This document shows positions 53,137-62,263 of a stretch of DNA of 64,000 nt, in pieces. Position 1 is the first letter of the stretch, and each line of letters begins with the position of its first letter. Under the pieces are notes generated by a model that ran no database searches, was not told the DNA's origin, and saw only the letters and a list, made by a program, of their open reading frames with translations. The translations under genes and the position numbers were made by a program. This DNA comes from an uncultured Prevotella sp. (GTDB lineage: Bacteria; Bacteroidota; Bacteroidia; Bacteroidales; Bacteroidaceae): NCBI GenBank assembly GCA_905233555.1, contig CAJODF010000001.1:84232-148231 (forward strand). The letters are read 5' to 3'.

Positions 53137-56100
53137 TTAGAACTCAACAGTGATACCTAATGTGTATGAACGGGAACGCGGTGTCTGGGCGCTGTCGATA
53201 GCGGGAGAGTAACCACCGCTTGAGATGTCCGGGTCAACACCGGAATACTTCGTGATAACAAACGGGTTGTTGGCACTCAAATACAGACTGATGCGGTTGA
53301 CACCAAGTGCCTGTGCGTATTTTCTGCGGATGTTATAGTTCAATTGTGCATAACCCATACGCAGATAAGAACCATCTTCCACAAAGCGATCGCTGATAAG
53401 CGTGTTGTAGTTGGAGTTGCTTCCGTACATAGCACGTGGAATAGATGTGACATCGCCTTCCTTACGCCAGCGATAGTTCACGGCCTGACTCTGGTTGTCG
53501 TTGCCAATCATAGCTTCGGCGTGCAGACGGGCCCTGTTAATAATCTTATTACCAAAGCGGTATGTGAACTGGGTACTCAGACGCCAGTCTCCATATGTGA
53601 AGGAGAAACCAAAGCCACCTGTCAACTTAGGCAGTGAAGAGCCTAGATAGACGATATCGAGTGCATTGATCTGACCGTCATGGTTGATATCCTCATAGAT
53701 GGCATCACCACCGTTGAAACGGTAGTTTCGGCCAGTGGCATCGTTGGTGTAGTTGAACATCATGCGGACGGGATCACCTTTACCGTCAACGATGACGCTC
53801 CCGTCGGCAGCCAGAGCCACAGGAGCCGTCTTCCCTTCTGCGAGGAACTGGGCGCGCTCTTCTGGCGTCATGTTCTTAAAGGTGCTGTAGTTATACTGAT
53901 AAACACCCTTGTAGCGGAATCCATAGATAGCGCCTAACGGGTTGTGCAACTGTACACGCTGCAGGGTCTCGTCGTTCGAGAAACCATAAACGGTATTGTA
54001 ATTGTCCAGTGTCAGATCGTCCAATTCCAGCAATTCATTGCGGTTGTTACCGAAGTTGGCGTTTACATCTACCCAGAACTTCTTGCCGATGGTAATGACA
54101 CGGTTGCTGTTGATGTGGAACTCCCAACCGGTGTTCCTCATCTTACCTAGGTTCTTATAGGCCACATTCTCGTATCCCGTGTTAGAGGGAATACGGTAGT
54201 TGGATAACAGCATATCGGTGGTTGTCTGTGAGTAACCCTCGATGGTCACGGTCAGACGGTCATTGAAGAAACCTAAGTCGATACCGCCATTCCAACTCTC
54301 GGTGATTTGCCATTTCATGTCAGTCAGGCGGATATTGTTTGGCTTCATGGCCTGCATATCAATGTACCTGTCGGTAGAACCATACTTCGAGGTGTAGAGA
54401 TAATCCTGACCAGGTTGTTGACCCGAACGGCCCCAACTGGGACGGATGGCGAACATTGACAACCACTTGTGGGTAGGCTCCATCCAAGGCTCGTCGCTAA
54501 TGATCCACTTCAAAGAGAGTGAGGGGAAGTAACCCCAGCGGCTACTTGGACCGAATTTCGTTGTACCGTCAGCACGCAGAGAACCGTCGATGATATAGCG
54601 TCCTTTGTAAGCGTAGTGAGCGGATGCTGTGAAGTACATGGAGCGATGCTGGCTGTAGTTAGAGCTCAGGTTGGTAATCATTCCACCGCCCTGCGTCGTG
54701 GTGATACCTGTAGGAACACCTTTTTTATCTTCCGACTGGCTGGTGGAAGAACCACTGTTCAATTCAAAACGTCCCAGCATCATGAAGGAGTGATCCTTGT
54801 TCTTGAAGGCAGGAATCAGCGTCAAGGTCTGTTTGGTGTTGAAAGATACGCTCTTTGAGGAACTGTCAGAGGTCGTGTTGACACCCTGATCCCAAGAAAC
54901 TGTCTTCAATTCCTGTGGATAATATCTGTTTGAATAGCCGTTGTTGATATTCAAATAGACCTGACCACGCCAGTTCAACTGCCAGTGGTCGTCGTCCATA
55001 CCGAGCAGTTGGTACTGAATAATCAATTCAGGCTGCATGTCGTAGGTGCTCTGCTGGTTTTTTGCCAGATGTGCACTGGCTACGGGGTTTACGTAGGTCT
55101 TTTGGTCGTTGTTGAAGACCGAACTACCGCTCTGCAGCATCGTATAATAAGAAGAGGTGTTTTCACCCGTCACAGGATTCTGCTCGTAGATGCTCATGTT
55201 TGGCATTTTCTTCATGGCGATGTCGAGCAGACCGTCAGAGTTACGGTCGTTCTTAGTATAAGTCATGGCGAAGTTGGTGCTGACGCGGATGCGTTCACTG
55301 ACATTATAGTCGAGGGCCACACGGGTGGAGAAACGCTGTAACTTCTGTTCAATCATCGTACCTGTTTCGTGGTCGAAACCGGCACCGATACGGAAGAGGG
55401 CTTTTTCACCACCACCCTGTACGGTAACATAGTGGTTCTGACGGAGACCCCATTGGGTGACAGCATCGCGCCAGTCTGTATTGTTGTTATACTGCTCGTA
55501 TTCCGAGAACGACGGGTCGTAGTTCAGTTCAGGAATGTCTGCGGCAGCATCGCTCTGCTCTGGGTTGAAGTACGACTCTTTCAGAAGCATCGTGTAATCG
55601 TCACCATTCAGGAGTTCATATCCCTTTGGCTGATAGGTGCCTGTCAGTTTCAGTGAGTACGAGAGTCTTGGCTTGCCTCGTACACCACGCTTAGTGGTCA
55701 ACTCAATGACACCGTTACCGCCTTGTGAACCGTAGATGGCCGTAGCTGCAGCATCTTTAAGTACGCGGATATCGGAGATGTCTTCAGGGTTGATGTTCAA
55801 CAGTTCGGCAAACTTCTCGTTGTTAGCCGAGTTGAGGTCAAAGTTGTTAAGATCTACCTGACGCACATTTCCGTCCACAACGATCAGCGGGTTGGAATTG
55901 GTGAGAGTAGAGAGTGATGAGGCACCACGCAGACGCATGGTAGAACCAGAACCCAGGTCACCTGAGTTACCGATGATGTCAAGACCGGCGATACGGCCCG
56001 TCAGAGCCTCATCAATAGTGGTGTAGGCCATACCTTCCACTTCCTTCATTGAGAAGTTCTGTGTTGCGTTGGCCACCTCTCGTTGCGGAATAGGCAGGTT

Positions 56101-56460
56101 GTTACCACCGACACGTCTTTGTGACTTAATGGTCACAGGGGCTATCGTGGTGTTATCGGTCATGACAATCTTGTAGTTTGTCTTGTTGATGGCCTGTGTG
56201 ACGGTCTTCATACCTACATAACTGAAACGGATCTTGTCCTTCTGGTTCCTGACCTTCATCGTGAAGTTACCATTCAGGTCGGTGACAGCAGATTCGATGA
56301 TACGGCCATTGCCGTCGATCTCGCAGACAGTGGCACCCATCAGGGGCCCCATCTCATCGCTCACGTTACCGTGAACGGAGGTGATTGCCTCCTGTGCACT
56401 GATGATTGTGACTGCCATCAATGCTATTATAATAGTGATATATCTTTTAAAAGTAATCAT
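53137..56460 (-). CDS. SusC/RagA family transporter (first pair of the FAS1 operon)
   Basis: 1107 residues. Signal peptide (cleavage after 'IISAQ'), carboxypeptidase-regulatory-like domain ('TSVHGNVSDEMGPLMGATVCEID', 'DLNGNFTM'), a plug with 'STMRLRGASSLSTLTNSNPLIVVDGN' and 'RVLKDAAATAIYGSQGGNGVIELTTKRG', and a barrel ending 'YTLGITVEF'. As in the other SusC of this operon, the TonB-box region ('TIAPVTIKSQRRV') lacks the LDEVVVVGYG form of the first locus. It follows the 883-residue FAS1 gene by 28 bases. Confidence 0.94.
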   Translation of the reverse strand: MITFKRYITIIIALMAVTIISAQEAITSVHGNVSDEMGPLMGATVCEIDGNGRIIESAVTDLNGNFTMKVRNQKDKIRFSYVGMKTVTQAINKTNYKIVMTDNTTIAPVTIKSQRRVGGNNLPIPQREVANATQNFSMKEVEGMAYTTIDEALTGRIAGLDIIGNSGDLGSGSTMRLRGASSLSTLTNSNPLIVVDGNVRQVDLNNFDLNSANNEKFAELLNINPEDISDIRVLKDAAATAIYGSQGGNGVIELTTKRGVRGKPRLSYSLKLTGTYQPKGYELLNGDDYTMLLKESYFNPEQSDAAADIPELNYDPSFSEYEQYNNNTDWRDAVTQWGLRQNHYVTVQGGGEKALFRIGAGFDHETGTMIEQKLQRFSTRVALDYNVSERIRVSTNFAMTYTKNDRNSDGLLDIAMKKMPNMSIYEQNPVTGENTSSYYTMLQSGSSVFNNDQKTYVNPVASAHLAKNQQSTYDMQPELIIQYQLLGMDDDHWQLNWRGQVYLNINNGYSNRYYPQELKTVSWDQGVNTTSDSSSKSVSFNTKQTLTLIPAFKNKDHSFMMLGRFELNSGSSTSQSEDKKGVPTGITTTQGGGMITNLSSNYSQHRSMYFTASAHYAYKGRYIIDGSLRADGTTKFGPSSRWGYFPSLSLKWIISDEPWMEPTHKWLSMFAIRPSWGRSGQQPGQDYLYTSKYGSTDRYIDMQAMKPNNIRLTDMKWQITESWNGGIDLGFFNDRLTVTIEGYSQTTTDMLLSNYRIPSNTGYENVAYKNLGKMRNTGWEFHINSNRVITIGKKFWVDVNANFGNNRNELLELDDLTLDNYNTVYGFSNDETLQRVQLHNPLGAIYGFRYKGVYQYNYSTFKNMTPEERAQFLAEGKTAPVALAADGSVIVDGKGDPVRMMFNYTNDATGRNYRFNGGDAIYEDINHDGQINALDIVYLGSSLPKLTGGFGFSFTYGDWRLSTQFTYRFGNKIINRARLHAEAMIGNDNQSQAVNYRWRKEGDVTSIPRAMYGSNSNYNTLISDRFVEDGSYLRMGYAQLNYNIRRKYAQALGVNRISLYLSANNPFVITKYSGVDPDISSGGYSPAIDSAQTPRSRSYTLGITVEF

Positions 56461-56495
56461 AATTTCTAATTCTTTTTCTAATTTCTAATTACTTT
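56461..56495. repeat. Repetitive tract between the first FAS1 gene and susC
   Basis: On the minus strand GTAATTAG, AAATTAG, AAAAAG, AATTAG, AAATT lead to the susC ATG. Confidence 0.75.
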
Positions 56496-59140
56496 CTCCT
56501 TACTTTATTAAGTTTTTCCCTCCAAGGTGTCATCTCTTCAGCGAGAAGGACGCCGTCTATCTGATGAACGACAGCATCGGATGCCATGTAGGTTGTCGTG
56601 GGATTTTCGTTGGTATCAACATTAAACCAGTACTCACGACAAATGCGATTGTAGAGTCCGTTAGTCTTCACGACATGGCGCTTGTTGCCAAGCACATCCT
56701 GAACCCACATCTGTCCGCCTTCATGATTGGCGATAAGAGGATAGAAACGGCTTGTCTCGGCATTACGTCTCATCGTTTCATAGGAGTTCTCATACTTGCC
56801 TTCTTCTGGAGCCATGTTGATGGCAATAGAATGGTCTTGTATGTGGTAACGGATGAAGTCAACAATGATGTCCCTAATCATATTTTGGGCTTCATCATCG
56901 CTGTCTCCGAGAGAGTCGGTCTGAGCCTCATAGTCATCCCATGTGGGCAACAAACCGTCATCAATTAGTTTTCTGATGGACTCGTTGGTCGGAACATAGA
57001 TAGTATAATTATAGTTGTCAAGCAGACGCAGGTTCTTGTTGCCTTGTTTGCTCAGACCGGCACTATACTTGTTCCTTAATTTAGAGTCTAAAAGGTCAGC
57101 GCCTTCCAAAAGTTCCAAAAATTCTGAGAATTCTGGTCTTTCCTTCAGGGTCATATAAACGGACTTTTCGGTCGCTAATGGCGCTTGCTCGTCTAACAAA
57201 TAAGATTTACCATTGACTTTCGTGTAAATATCTTTGTCGTTAACGGGCAATACTTTATTATTGTGATCTGTCTGCCAGCCACCTGCAAGAGCCAATCGGC
57301 CGTCTGAAGCCTTGGTGACGCGGAGGAGAGTGCCTCCCTTTGACTTGTAGAACTCATGGCCGTCCTCAATGTCACCAACGATGATCAACTGATTCATCAG
57401 TCTATACAGACAATCAACGACGATGTTTGTTGTCACAGTTTCCTGAGCTACATCGCCCAAGGTGATAGTACCGTCATCTTCAATCGTACATCTGTAGCGA
57501 CGGGCCTGAACTTTCTGATTGTCACCCTTCTTTTCATCGTAATAAAATTCAAGGACGGTTGGAGCGGTAATGTTCTCTGTGTCATAGGTGGATATATCAA
57601 GATACTGCAACATGGCATTGTTCGTAGGCAGAATCAGGCTATACCTCGAGTCCATAGAAAGCAGATAGGGCAGGAAGTTTAACTTCAAAGCCGGTGAAGA
57701 GGTGTCGCTCGAGGGTAAAAGTGAGGCTGCTGAGATGGCCCAGTAGATGACATTCATGACTGTGGGGTGGGCTGTCGCAGGAGAAACCACTGAAGAAAAC
57801 TCCGCTGGAGTGAAAACGCGGTTGGTCATATAGACCACGCCGTTACAACCCATAAAGCATGAATCGACATCTGCCATCTTAACACCCATCTCTTCCTTAG
57901 CATCGTTCAGAATCTTGTCGAACTTAGTGGGGACGACCTCCGTGAACACAGGTAGCATATGGATGTTGAGAAGGGTTGATAGCGTCTTCACGGGGAGACT
58001 GTCTATGACACCATATTCTTCCTGCAGTTCCTTGCCTTCCTGGTTCCACCATCTCTCCAATGCTTCGTTTGTGGGAACCAACATGGCACCGGCATCGTAG
58101 TTCAAACTATTGTTTGTTGTAGCATTGATGTATTGGTTCCATCCTGGGTCGAATCTCAATCTGGCATTTACAGCCTCACCTGCCGGCGTATTGTCGTTTG
58201 TACCATTGGCAGATGCGTTGCTGTAATAGCGAACGGTATAGACGGAATCCTGATTGTTATAGAGTCGGTTGTATTCCCTGGTGCCCTCTGCATCAAAATA
58301 AGGCGCACAGAAACGGTCGAGCAACTGTGACCAGTGTGATAGGTCTGGATGCTGACGGATAATCTCTGCCATGTTGGGAGAAGATTCAACAACACCGTTC
58401 ACCTTCTGGATATAGCCGTTTTTGCAGGTGATGTCACGCTCTATGACTTTCTTGCCGTTTACCCATGCTTCGTTGATGTCGTTAGCCTGATGGTTCGTCA
58501 AAATGTCAAGGTCTGATTCTGTAATCTTGTTCGTCTTCATAAAGGCGGGTAAGAAATGAATCATCGGAGCGGCTGTGGCATCCTTCAATACGGGAATACT
58601 TCTGCCTTTGTCCCTGAACTTGGCCCATACCTCAGTATTCGGCATCTGGCTGGGACTCAGAATCTGCACGGAGTCGTAAATACTGGTTGCCGTCTCGCGG
58701 CGCATCGTACGACCCTCCTCCGGATGGTTGTCCTCGCCTTGAGGCCTACCATTCGACATCAACTCAATCAGGTAGGCATTGTTGATCATTGAGTTGTTAA
58801 GCAGAAGTTTCTTCTGCGACATAGATAGTTGTTCGTAACGGTTTACACCCCATGAGTTTTTGGTAAACCATTGCTTGAAAGCCGAGTCGTTGGCTGCAAA
58901 CAGGGTCTTCGAACCAGTATGGCTGAGAACCTCGTGTTGTCCCAAGTCGTCAATCAACCTTAGCATCGTGGTGTAATTGCCATCTTCCTCCAGACGCTCA
59001 TAGATTGAGTTTCCTAACCATTCAGGCTGTCCTGTAAGAACGTCGTCTTTACAGCCTTGAAAGGTTGAGGCACCCATCAGCAGTCCGCAGGCGGCAATGA
59101 GCCACTGACGCCATTGTTTTGCGATTTGTCTCTGTTCCAT
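56489..59140 (-). CDS. Multi-domain FAS1 lipoprotein, 883 residues
   Basis: Lipobox TFQGC (Cys30). About four FAS1-like units: 42-250 ('TTMLRLIDDLGQHEVLSHTGSKTLFAANDSAF', closing 'CKNGYIQKVNGVV'), 250-450 ('MAEIIRQHPDLSHWSQLLDRF', 'AMLVPTNEALERWW'), 450-640 ('RYSLILPTNNAMLQYLDI') and 680-870 ('FSEFLELLEGADLLD', 'NYTIYVPTNESIRKLI', 'DAVVHQIDGVL'). No enzyme motif. First gene of the seven-gene operon. It is longer than the two other FAS1 proteins, and probably displayed at the surface. Confidence 0.86.
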   Translation of the reverse strand: MEQRQIAKQWRQWLIAACGLLMGASTFQGCKDDVLTGQPEWLGNSIYERLEEDGNYTTMLRLIDDLGQHEVLSHTGSKTLFAANDSAFKQWFTKNSWGVNRYEQLSMSQKKLLLNNSMINNAYLIELMSNGRPQGEDNHPEEGRTMRRETATSIYDSVQILSPSQMPNTEVWAKFRDKGRSIPVLKDATAAPMIHFLPAFMKTNKITESDLDILTNHQANDINEAWVNGKKVIERDITCKNGYIQKVNGVVESSPNMAEIIRQHPDLSHWSQLLDRFCAPYFDAEGTREYNRLYNNQDSVYTVRYYSNASANGTNDNTPAGEAVNARLRFDPGWNQYINATTNNSLNYDAGAMLVPTNEALERWWNQEGKELQEEYGVIDSLPVKTLSTLLNIHMLPVFTEVVPTKFDKILNDAKEEMGVKMADVDSCFMGCNGVVYMTNRVFTPAEFSSVVSPATAHPTVMNVIYWAISAASLLPSSDTSSPALKLNFLPYLLSMDSRYSLILPTNNAMLQYLDISTYDTENITAPTVLEFYYDEKKGDNQKVQARRYRCTIEDDGTITLGDVAQETVTTNIVVDCLYRLMNQLIIVGDIEDGHEFYKSKGGTLLRVTKASDGRLALAGGWQTDHNNKVLPVNDKDIYTKVNGKSYLLDEQAPLATEKSVYMTLKERPEFSEFLELLEGADLLDSKLRNKYSAGLSKQGNKNLRLLDNYNYTIYVPTNESIRKLIDDGLLPTWDDYEAQTDSLGDSDDEAQNMIRDIIVDFIRYHIQDHSIAINMAPEEGKYENSYETMRRNAETSRFYPLIANHEGGQMWVQDVLGNKRHVVKTNGLYNRICREYWFNVDTNENPTTTYMASDAVVHQIDGVLLAEEMTPWREKLNKVRRK

Positions 59141-59210
59141 AATTTTTTTGTTACTTTATTTTTGTTGGTTATTGTTAGTTGCGTTATGGCATTTTGATTC
59201 GTTGCGGATG

Positions 59211-59218
59211 CAAATTTA
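59211..59218 (-). promoter_or_regulatory. Promoter of the FAS1-SusCD operon, -7 element
   Basis: TAAATTTG on the minus strand, 70 bases before the first FAS1 ATG. A TTTG at -33 is not clear; the upstream bases are A/T-only. The leader is A-rich and free of obvious hairpins. Confidence 0.5.
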
Positions 59219-59358
59219 GTTTATTTTTCCTAATAAGAAATCTTGTTTTATAACAAATTTTATAATAGATACATTTTGCAAAGTTTATGTAACATCAAAA
59301 AATGTCTTTTTCACATAAAAAACCTGAAATAAGTGTAATGATGACCCGCAAAATAAAA

Positions 59359-59380
59359 CCTCGGCTCAAAAGAGCCAAGG
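59359..59380 (-). terminator. argC terminator
   Basis: Minus strand CCTTGGCTC, TTTT loop, GAGCCGAGG, then TTTTATTTT, 84 bases beyond the argC stop. Confidence 0.8.
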
Positions 59381-59410
59381 CTTTGTTTATGGATTGTTGT
59401 TCCTATACTG

Positions 59411-59461
59411 GCGCACTTCAGTGCACCTAGGAGCGCACTCTAGTTCTTTAGTAGGCGCACT
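59411..59461. repeat. 22-bp tandem array after argC
   Basis: GCGCACT occurs at 59411, 59433 and 59455, exactly 22 bases apart; the intervening bases are only partly similar. Confidence 0.65.
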
Positions 59462-59463
59462 GC

Positions 59464-60429
59464 TCAGAAGGCTGAAGCCTTTAGTCTTAACCCGGCGTAC
59501 TCATCGATGCCGAACATGATATTCATGTTTTGCACTGCTTGGCCGACGGCACCTTTCAGCAGATTGTCTATGCAGGAGGTGACGAGCAATTTATCCCCGT
59601 ACTTCTCCACATGGACTAAGGCTTTGTTGGTGTTCACCACCTGCTTCAAGTCGAGCGACTTGTCGCTATAGTGGGTAAAAGCAGTGTCTTTGTAGAAATC
59701 CTTGTAGGCTTCGATGATATCCTCAACAGGTGCCTTGGTCCTAATGACTGCCGTACAGAAGATGCCTCGTGCAAAGTCACCGCGATAAGGAATAAAGTCG
59801 ATATCAACATCCAGATAACCCTGTACTTGCTTCAGACTCTGACGGATTTCCGCGATATGCTGGTGCTGGAAGGGCTTATAAATGCTCAGGTTGTTGTTGC
59901 GCCATGAGAAATGGGTAGTAGCACCTGGTTTCTGGCCTGCTCCCGTCGAGCCCGTAATGGCATTGACGGCCACATCCTCCTTCAATAGGTTCAGATTGGC
60001 AGCAGGCAACAGGGCTACTTGAATACAGGTAGCGAAGCAGCCGGGATTGGCCACGTGCTGAGCCTTTGCTATCTCCGCTTTGTTGATTTCAGGAAGGCCA
60101 TAGACATAGTTGTGATCACCCTTAATTCTGAAGTCCTGTGCCAGATCGATAATCTTCACGTTCTCTGGGATGGCGTGCTCCTTCAGGAAGGCCTCGCTCT
60201 TACCGTGACCAAAGCAGAAGAATATCACGTCAATACTCTCAAAAGGCATCTGGTCTGTAAATTTCAAATCCGTTTCACCGATGAGCCCTTCATGGACATC
60301 GCTTACTGGATTTCCGGCATTACTTTCTGAATTTGCGAAGACAATCTCTGCCTCTGGATGGTTGAGTAGCAGACGGATGAGCTCTCCTCCCGTATAGCCT
60401 GCTGCTCCCAATATACCGACCTTAATCAT
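59464..60429 (-). CDS. argC: N-acetyl- (or succinyl-) gamma-glutamyl-phosphate reductase
   Basis: NADPH-dependent reduction giving the acylated glutamate semialdehyde. 321 residues with 'VGILGAAGYTGGELIRLLLNHPEA', the catalytic Cys in 'ANPGCFATCIQVALLPA', 'AITGSTGAGQKPG' and 'PYRGDFARGIFCT'. It overlaps argG by 4 bases and ends before a terminator. Confidence 0.96.
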   Translation of the reverse strand: MIKVGILGAAGYTGGELIRLLLNHPEAEIVFANSESNAGNPVSDVHEGLIGETDLKFTDQMPFESIDVIFFCFGHGKSEAFLKEHAIPENVKIIDLAQDFRIKGDHNYVYGLPEINKAEIAKAQHVANPGCFATCIQVALLPAANLNLLKEDVAVNAITGSTGAGQKPGATTHFSWRNNNLSIYKPFQHQHIAEIRQSLKQVQGYLDVDIDFIPYRGDFARGIFCTAVIRTKAPVEDIIEAYKDFYKDTAFTHYSDKSLDLKQVVNTNKALVHVEKYGDKLLVTSCIDNLLKGAVGQAVQNMNIMFGIDEYAGLRLKASAF

Positions 60430-61628
60430 CTTTTCTCGTCTTTATGGATTCCGTAGTAAACGCGGAGTGGGGTAGAACTGACCTTGATGAAACCCTTTGC
60501 CTCGTCGGCAGTCCAGCCTGTCTGCGTCTCCCCGTATTCGCCGAGTTTGCTCTTTGTCAGGTCGTTGACAGAGTCGATGCCTACGGTCTCGAAGCCATAG
60601 GGACGGAGTTTCAGAATGGCTGTACCCGTTACGTTGCGTTGGCTGCTGGTCAGCATGGCTTCGATATCGGGCATCACGGGCTCCAAGTATTGACTCTCGT
60701 GGAGGAACATACCGTACCAGTTGGCTACTTGGTCCTTCCAGTACTGTTGCCACTTGCTCAGTGTCGATTTTTCCAACAGACGATGTGCTTCGATGATCAG
60801 TTTCGGGGCTGCGGCCTCAAAGCCCACACGACCCTTTATACCGATGATAGTGTCTCCCACATTGGCATCACGTCCGATAGCATAGGAGGCACCAATCTCT
60901 TCGATTTTCTGGATGGCCTTGATATGATCGTCATATTTTTCACCGTTTACAGCCACAATTTCACCCTTCTCAAACTGAATCTTCAACAACGACTCCTGTT
61001 CTTTGGCTGTGACGTGCTTCAAATAGGCTTCCTCGGGAAGACCTTGTGTGGGGTCAAGTAGTTCACCACCGCAGATGCTGGTGCCCCAAATACCTACATT
61101 ATAAGAATACTTCAGTTTGGTGAAGTCTGCAAAAAAACCATGTTCGTTTAGATAATCAACCTCTTCTTTACGGGTCAGTTTCTTGTCACGTGTCAGGGTA
61201 ATGATTTCCACACCAGGTGCCATCACGAGGAAGGTCATATCGAAGCGGATCTGGTCGTTGCCGGCTCCCGTAGAACCATGGGCGATGGCGTCAGCACCTA
61301 TCTCTTTCGCGTAGCGCGCGATAGCGATGGCCTGGAAAATACGCTCTGATGACACAGAGATGGGGTAGCAGTTATTACGGAGCACATTACCGAAGATCAT
61401 GTATTTCAGCGACTTGGCATAATACTCCTGTGTTACGTCGAGAGTAACATACTGTACAGCGCCCAGTTTATAGGCGTTTTCTTCGTTTTTCTTCAACTGT
61501 TCCTCGCTGAAACCGCCTGTATTGGCGCAGGCTGCATATACATCCCAGCCGTCCTGGGTCAGTTTCATCACGGTGTAACTGGTGTCAAGCCCACCAGAAA
61601 AGGCTACTACTACTTTCTTGTTTGCCAT
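60426..61628 (-). CDS. argG: Argininosuccinate synthase
   Basis: Joins citrulline and aspartate with ATP cleavage to AMP. 400 residues: 'VVAFSGGLDTSYTVMKL' PP-loop, 'AIAHGSTGAGNDQIRFD' and 'TREEVDYLN'-type regions ('LTRKEEVDYLNEHGF'), 'GRVGFEAAAPKLI'. Normal length. It starts 20 bases after the upstream GNAT gene. Confidence 0.95.
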   Translation of the reverse strand: MANKKVVVAFSGGLDTSYTVMKLTQDGWDVYAACANTGGFSEEQLKKNEENAYKLGAVQYVTLDVTQEYYAKSLKYMIFGNVLRNNCYPISVSSERIFQAIAIARYAKEIGADAIAHGSTGAGNDQIRFDMTFLVMAPGVEIITLTRDKKLTRKEEVDYLNEHGFFADFTKLKYSYNVGIWGTSICGGELLDPTQGLPEEAYLKHVTAKEQESLLKIQFEKGEIVAVNGEKYDDHIKAIQKIEEIGASYAIGRDANVGDTIIGIKGRVGFEAAAPKLIIEAHRLLEKSTLSKWQQYWKDQVANWYGMFLHESQYLEPVMPDIEAMLTSSQRNVTGTAILKLRPYGFETVGIDSVNDLTKSKLGEYGETQTGWTADEAKGFIKVSSTPLRVYYGIHKDEKR

Positions 61629-61660
61629 ATCTATTCTATTTTTATTCTTTATTTTTCTAC
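61629..61660. repeat. A-rich repetitive tract between the GNAT gene and argG
   Basis: On the minus strand GTAGAAAAATAAAG, AATAAAAATAG, AATAG lead to the argG start. Confidence 0.5.
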
Positions 61661-62263
61661 CTTCCCATCGATCTGACGGATGCGCTCTATCACTTCGTCG
61701 GGTATCTTGGCGGGCAGATGTTCCGTTGGGTCATATAACATGGCCGTACAGATACAGTATTTCCGTCCTGTCCGATGCAGCACATCAACATTGCAACAGC
61801 CTTCGCAACCTTTCCAGAAGGCCTCGTCTTCCGTTAGGTCGGCAAAGGTGACGGGCTGATAGCCTAAGGCTGTATTCATGGCCATAACGGCGGCGCCACT
61901 CGTCAAGGAGAAAATCTTGGCGTGCGGCCAACGGGTACGAGCCAGCGAAAAGGTCATATCTTTGATGCGTTTAGCCACGTGGTGTCCGCGGTAGTCAGGA
62001 TGAACAATCAGACCGGAGGTGGTCACATATTGTTGGTTTTCCCAAGTCTCGATATAACTGAATCCTGCAAACTGCCCATCTCTCGTAAGGGCAATAACGG
62101 CTTTTGCCTCCTGCATCTTTTTGGCCAGATATTCGTGTGTTCGCTTGGCAATACCTGTGCCACGTACCTTGGCAGCGTCCGCAATCGTCTCTAAGATGGT
62201 ATCGACGTATTTCTCATGCTCCGGCCCTGCTACAAGGACTTCAATTTCTATTTCTTGTTCCAT
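61649..62263 (-). CDS. GNAT acyltransferase, likely N-acylglutamate synthase of the arginine pathway
   Basis: 204 residues of the GNAT fold: 'VIALTRDGQFAGFSYIETW', 'TSGLIVHPDYRGHHVAKRIKDMTFSLA' (acyl-CoA-binding A motif) and 'TSGAAVMAMNTALGYQPV', plus a Cys-rich 'CEGCCNVDVLHRTGRKYCIC' segment. It lies between argR and argG. From memory, the homologous gene at this place in Bacteroides thetaiotaomicron was assigned by mutant fitness as N-succinylglutamate synthase, and the window lacks any classical argA or argJ. I infer the same role here. Confidence 0.7.
   Translation of the reverse strand: MEQEIEIEVLVAGPEHEKYVDTILETIADAAKVRGTGIAKRTHEYLAKKMQEAKAVIALTRDGQFAGFSYIETWENQQYVTTSGLIVHPDYRGHHVAKRIKDMTFSLARTRWPHAKIFSLTSGAAVMAMNTALGYQPVTFADLTEDEAFWKGCEGCCNVDVLHRTGRKYCICTAMLYDPTEHLPAKIPDEVIERIRQIDGKVEK

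Larger units (their letters stand above)
59141..59463. other. Gap between argC and the FAS1 operon
   Basis: No gene is visible. From right to left: a 22-bp three-copy array near 59411-59461, the argC terminator at 59359-59380, an AT-rich stretch, and the operon promoter -7 element at 59211-59218 with a leader of about 70 bases. Confidence 0.75.

Noticed and set aside
42126-59463. Integrative mobile element carrying the FAS1-SusCD operon
   Set aside because: No integrase, transposase, relaxase, tRNA target or flanking direct repeats are visible, so only a split cluster is claimed.
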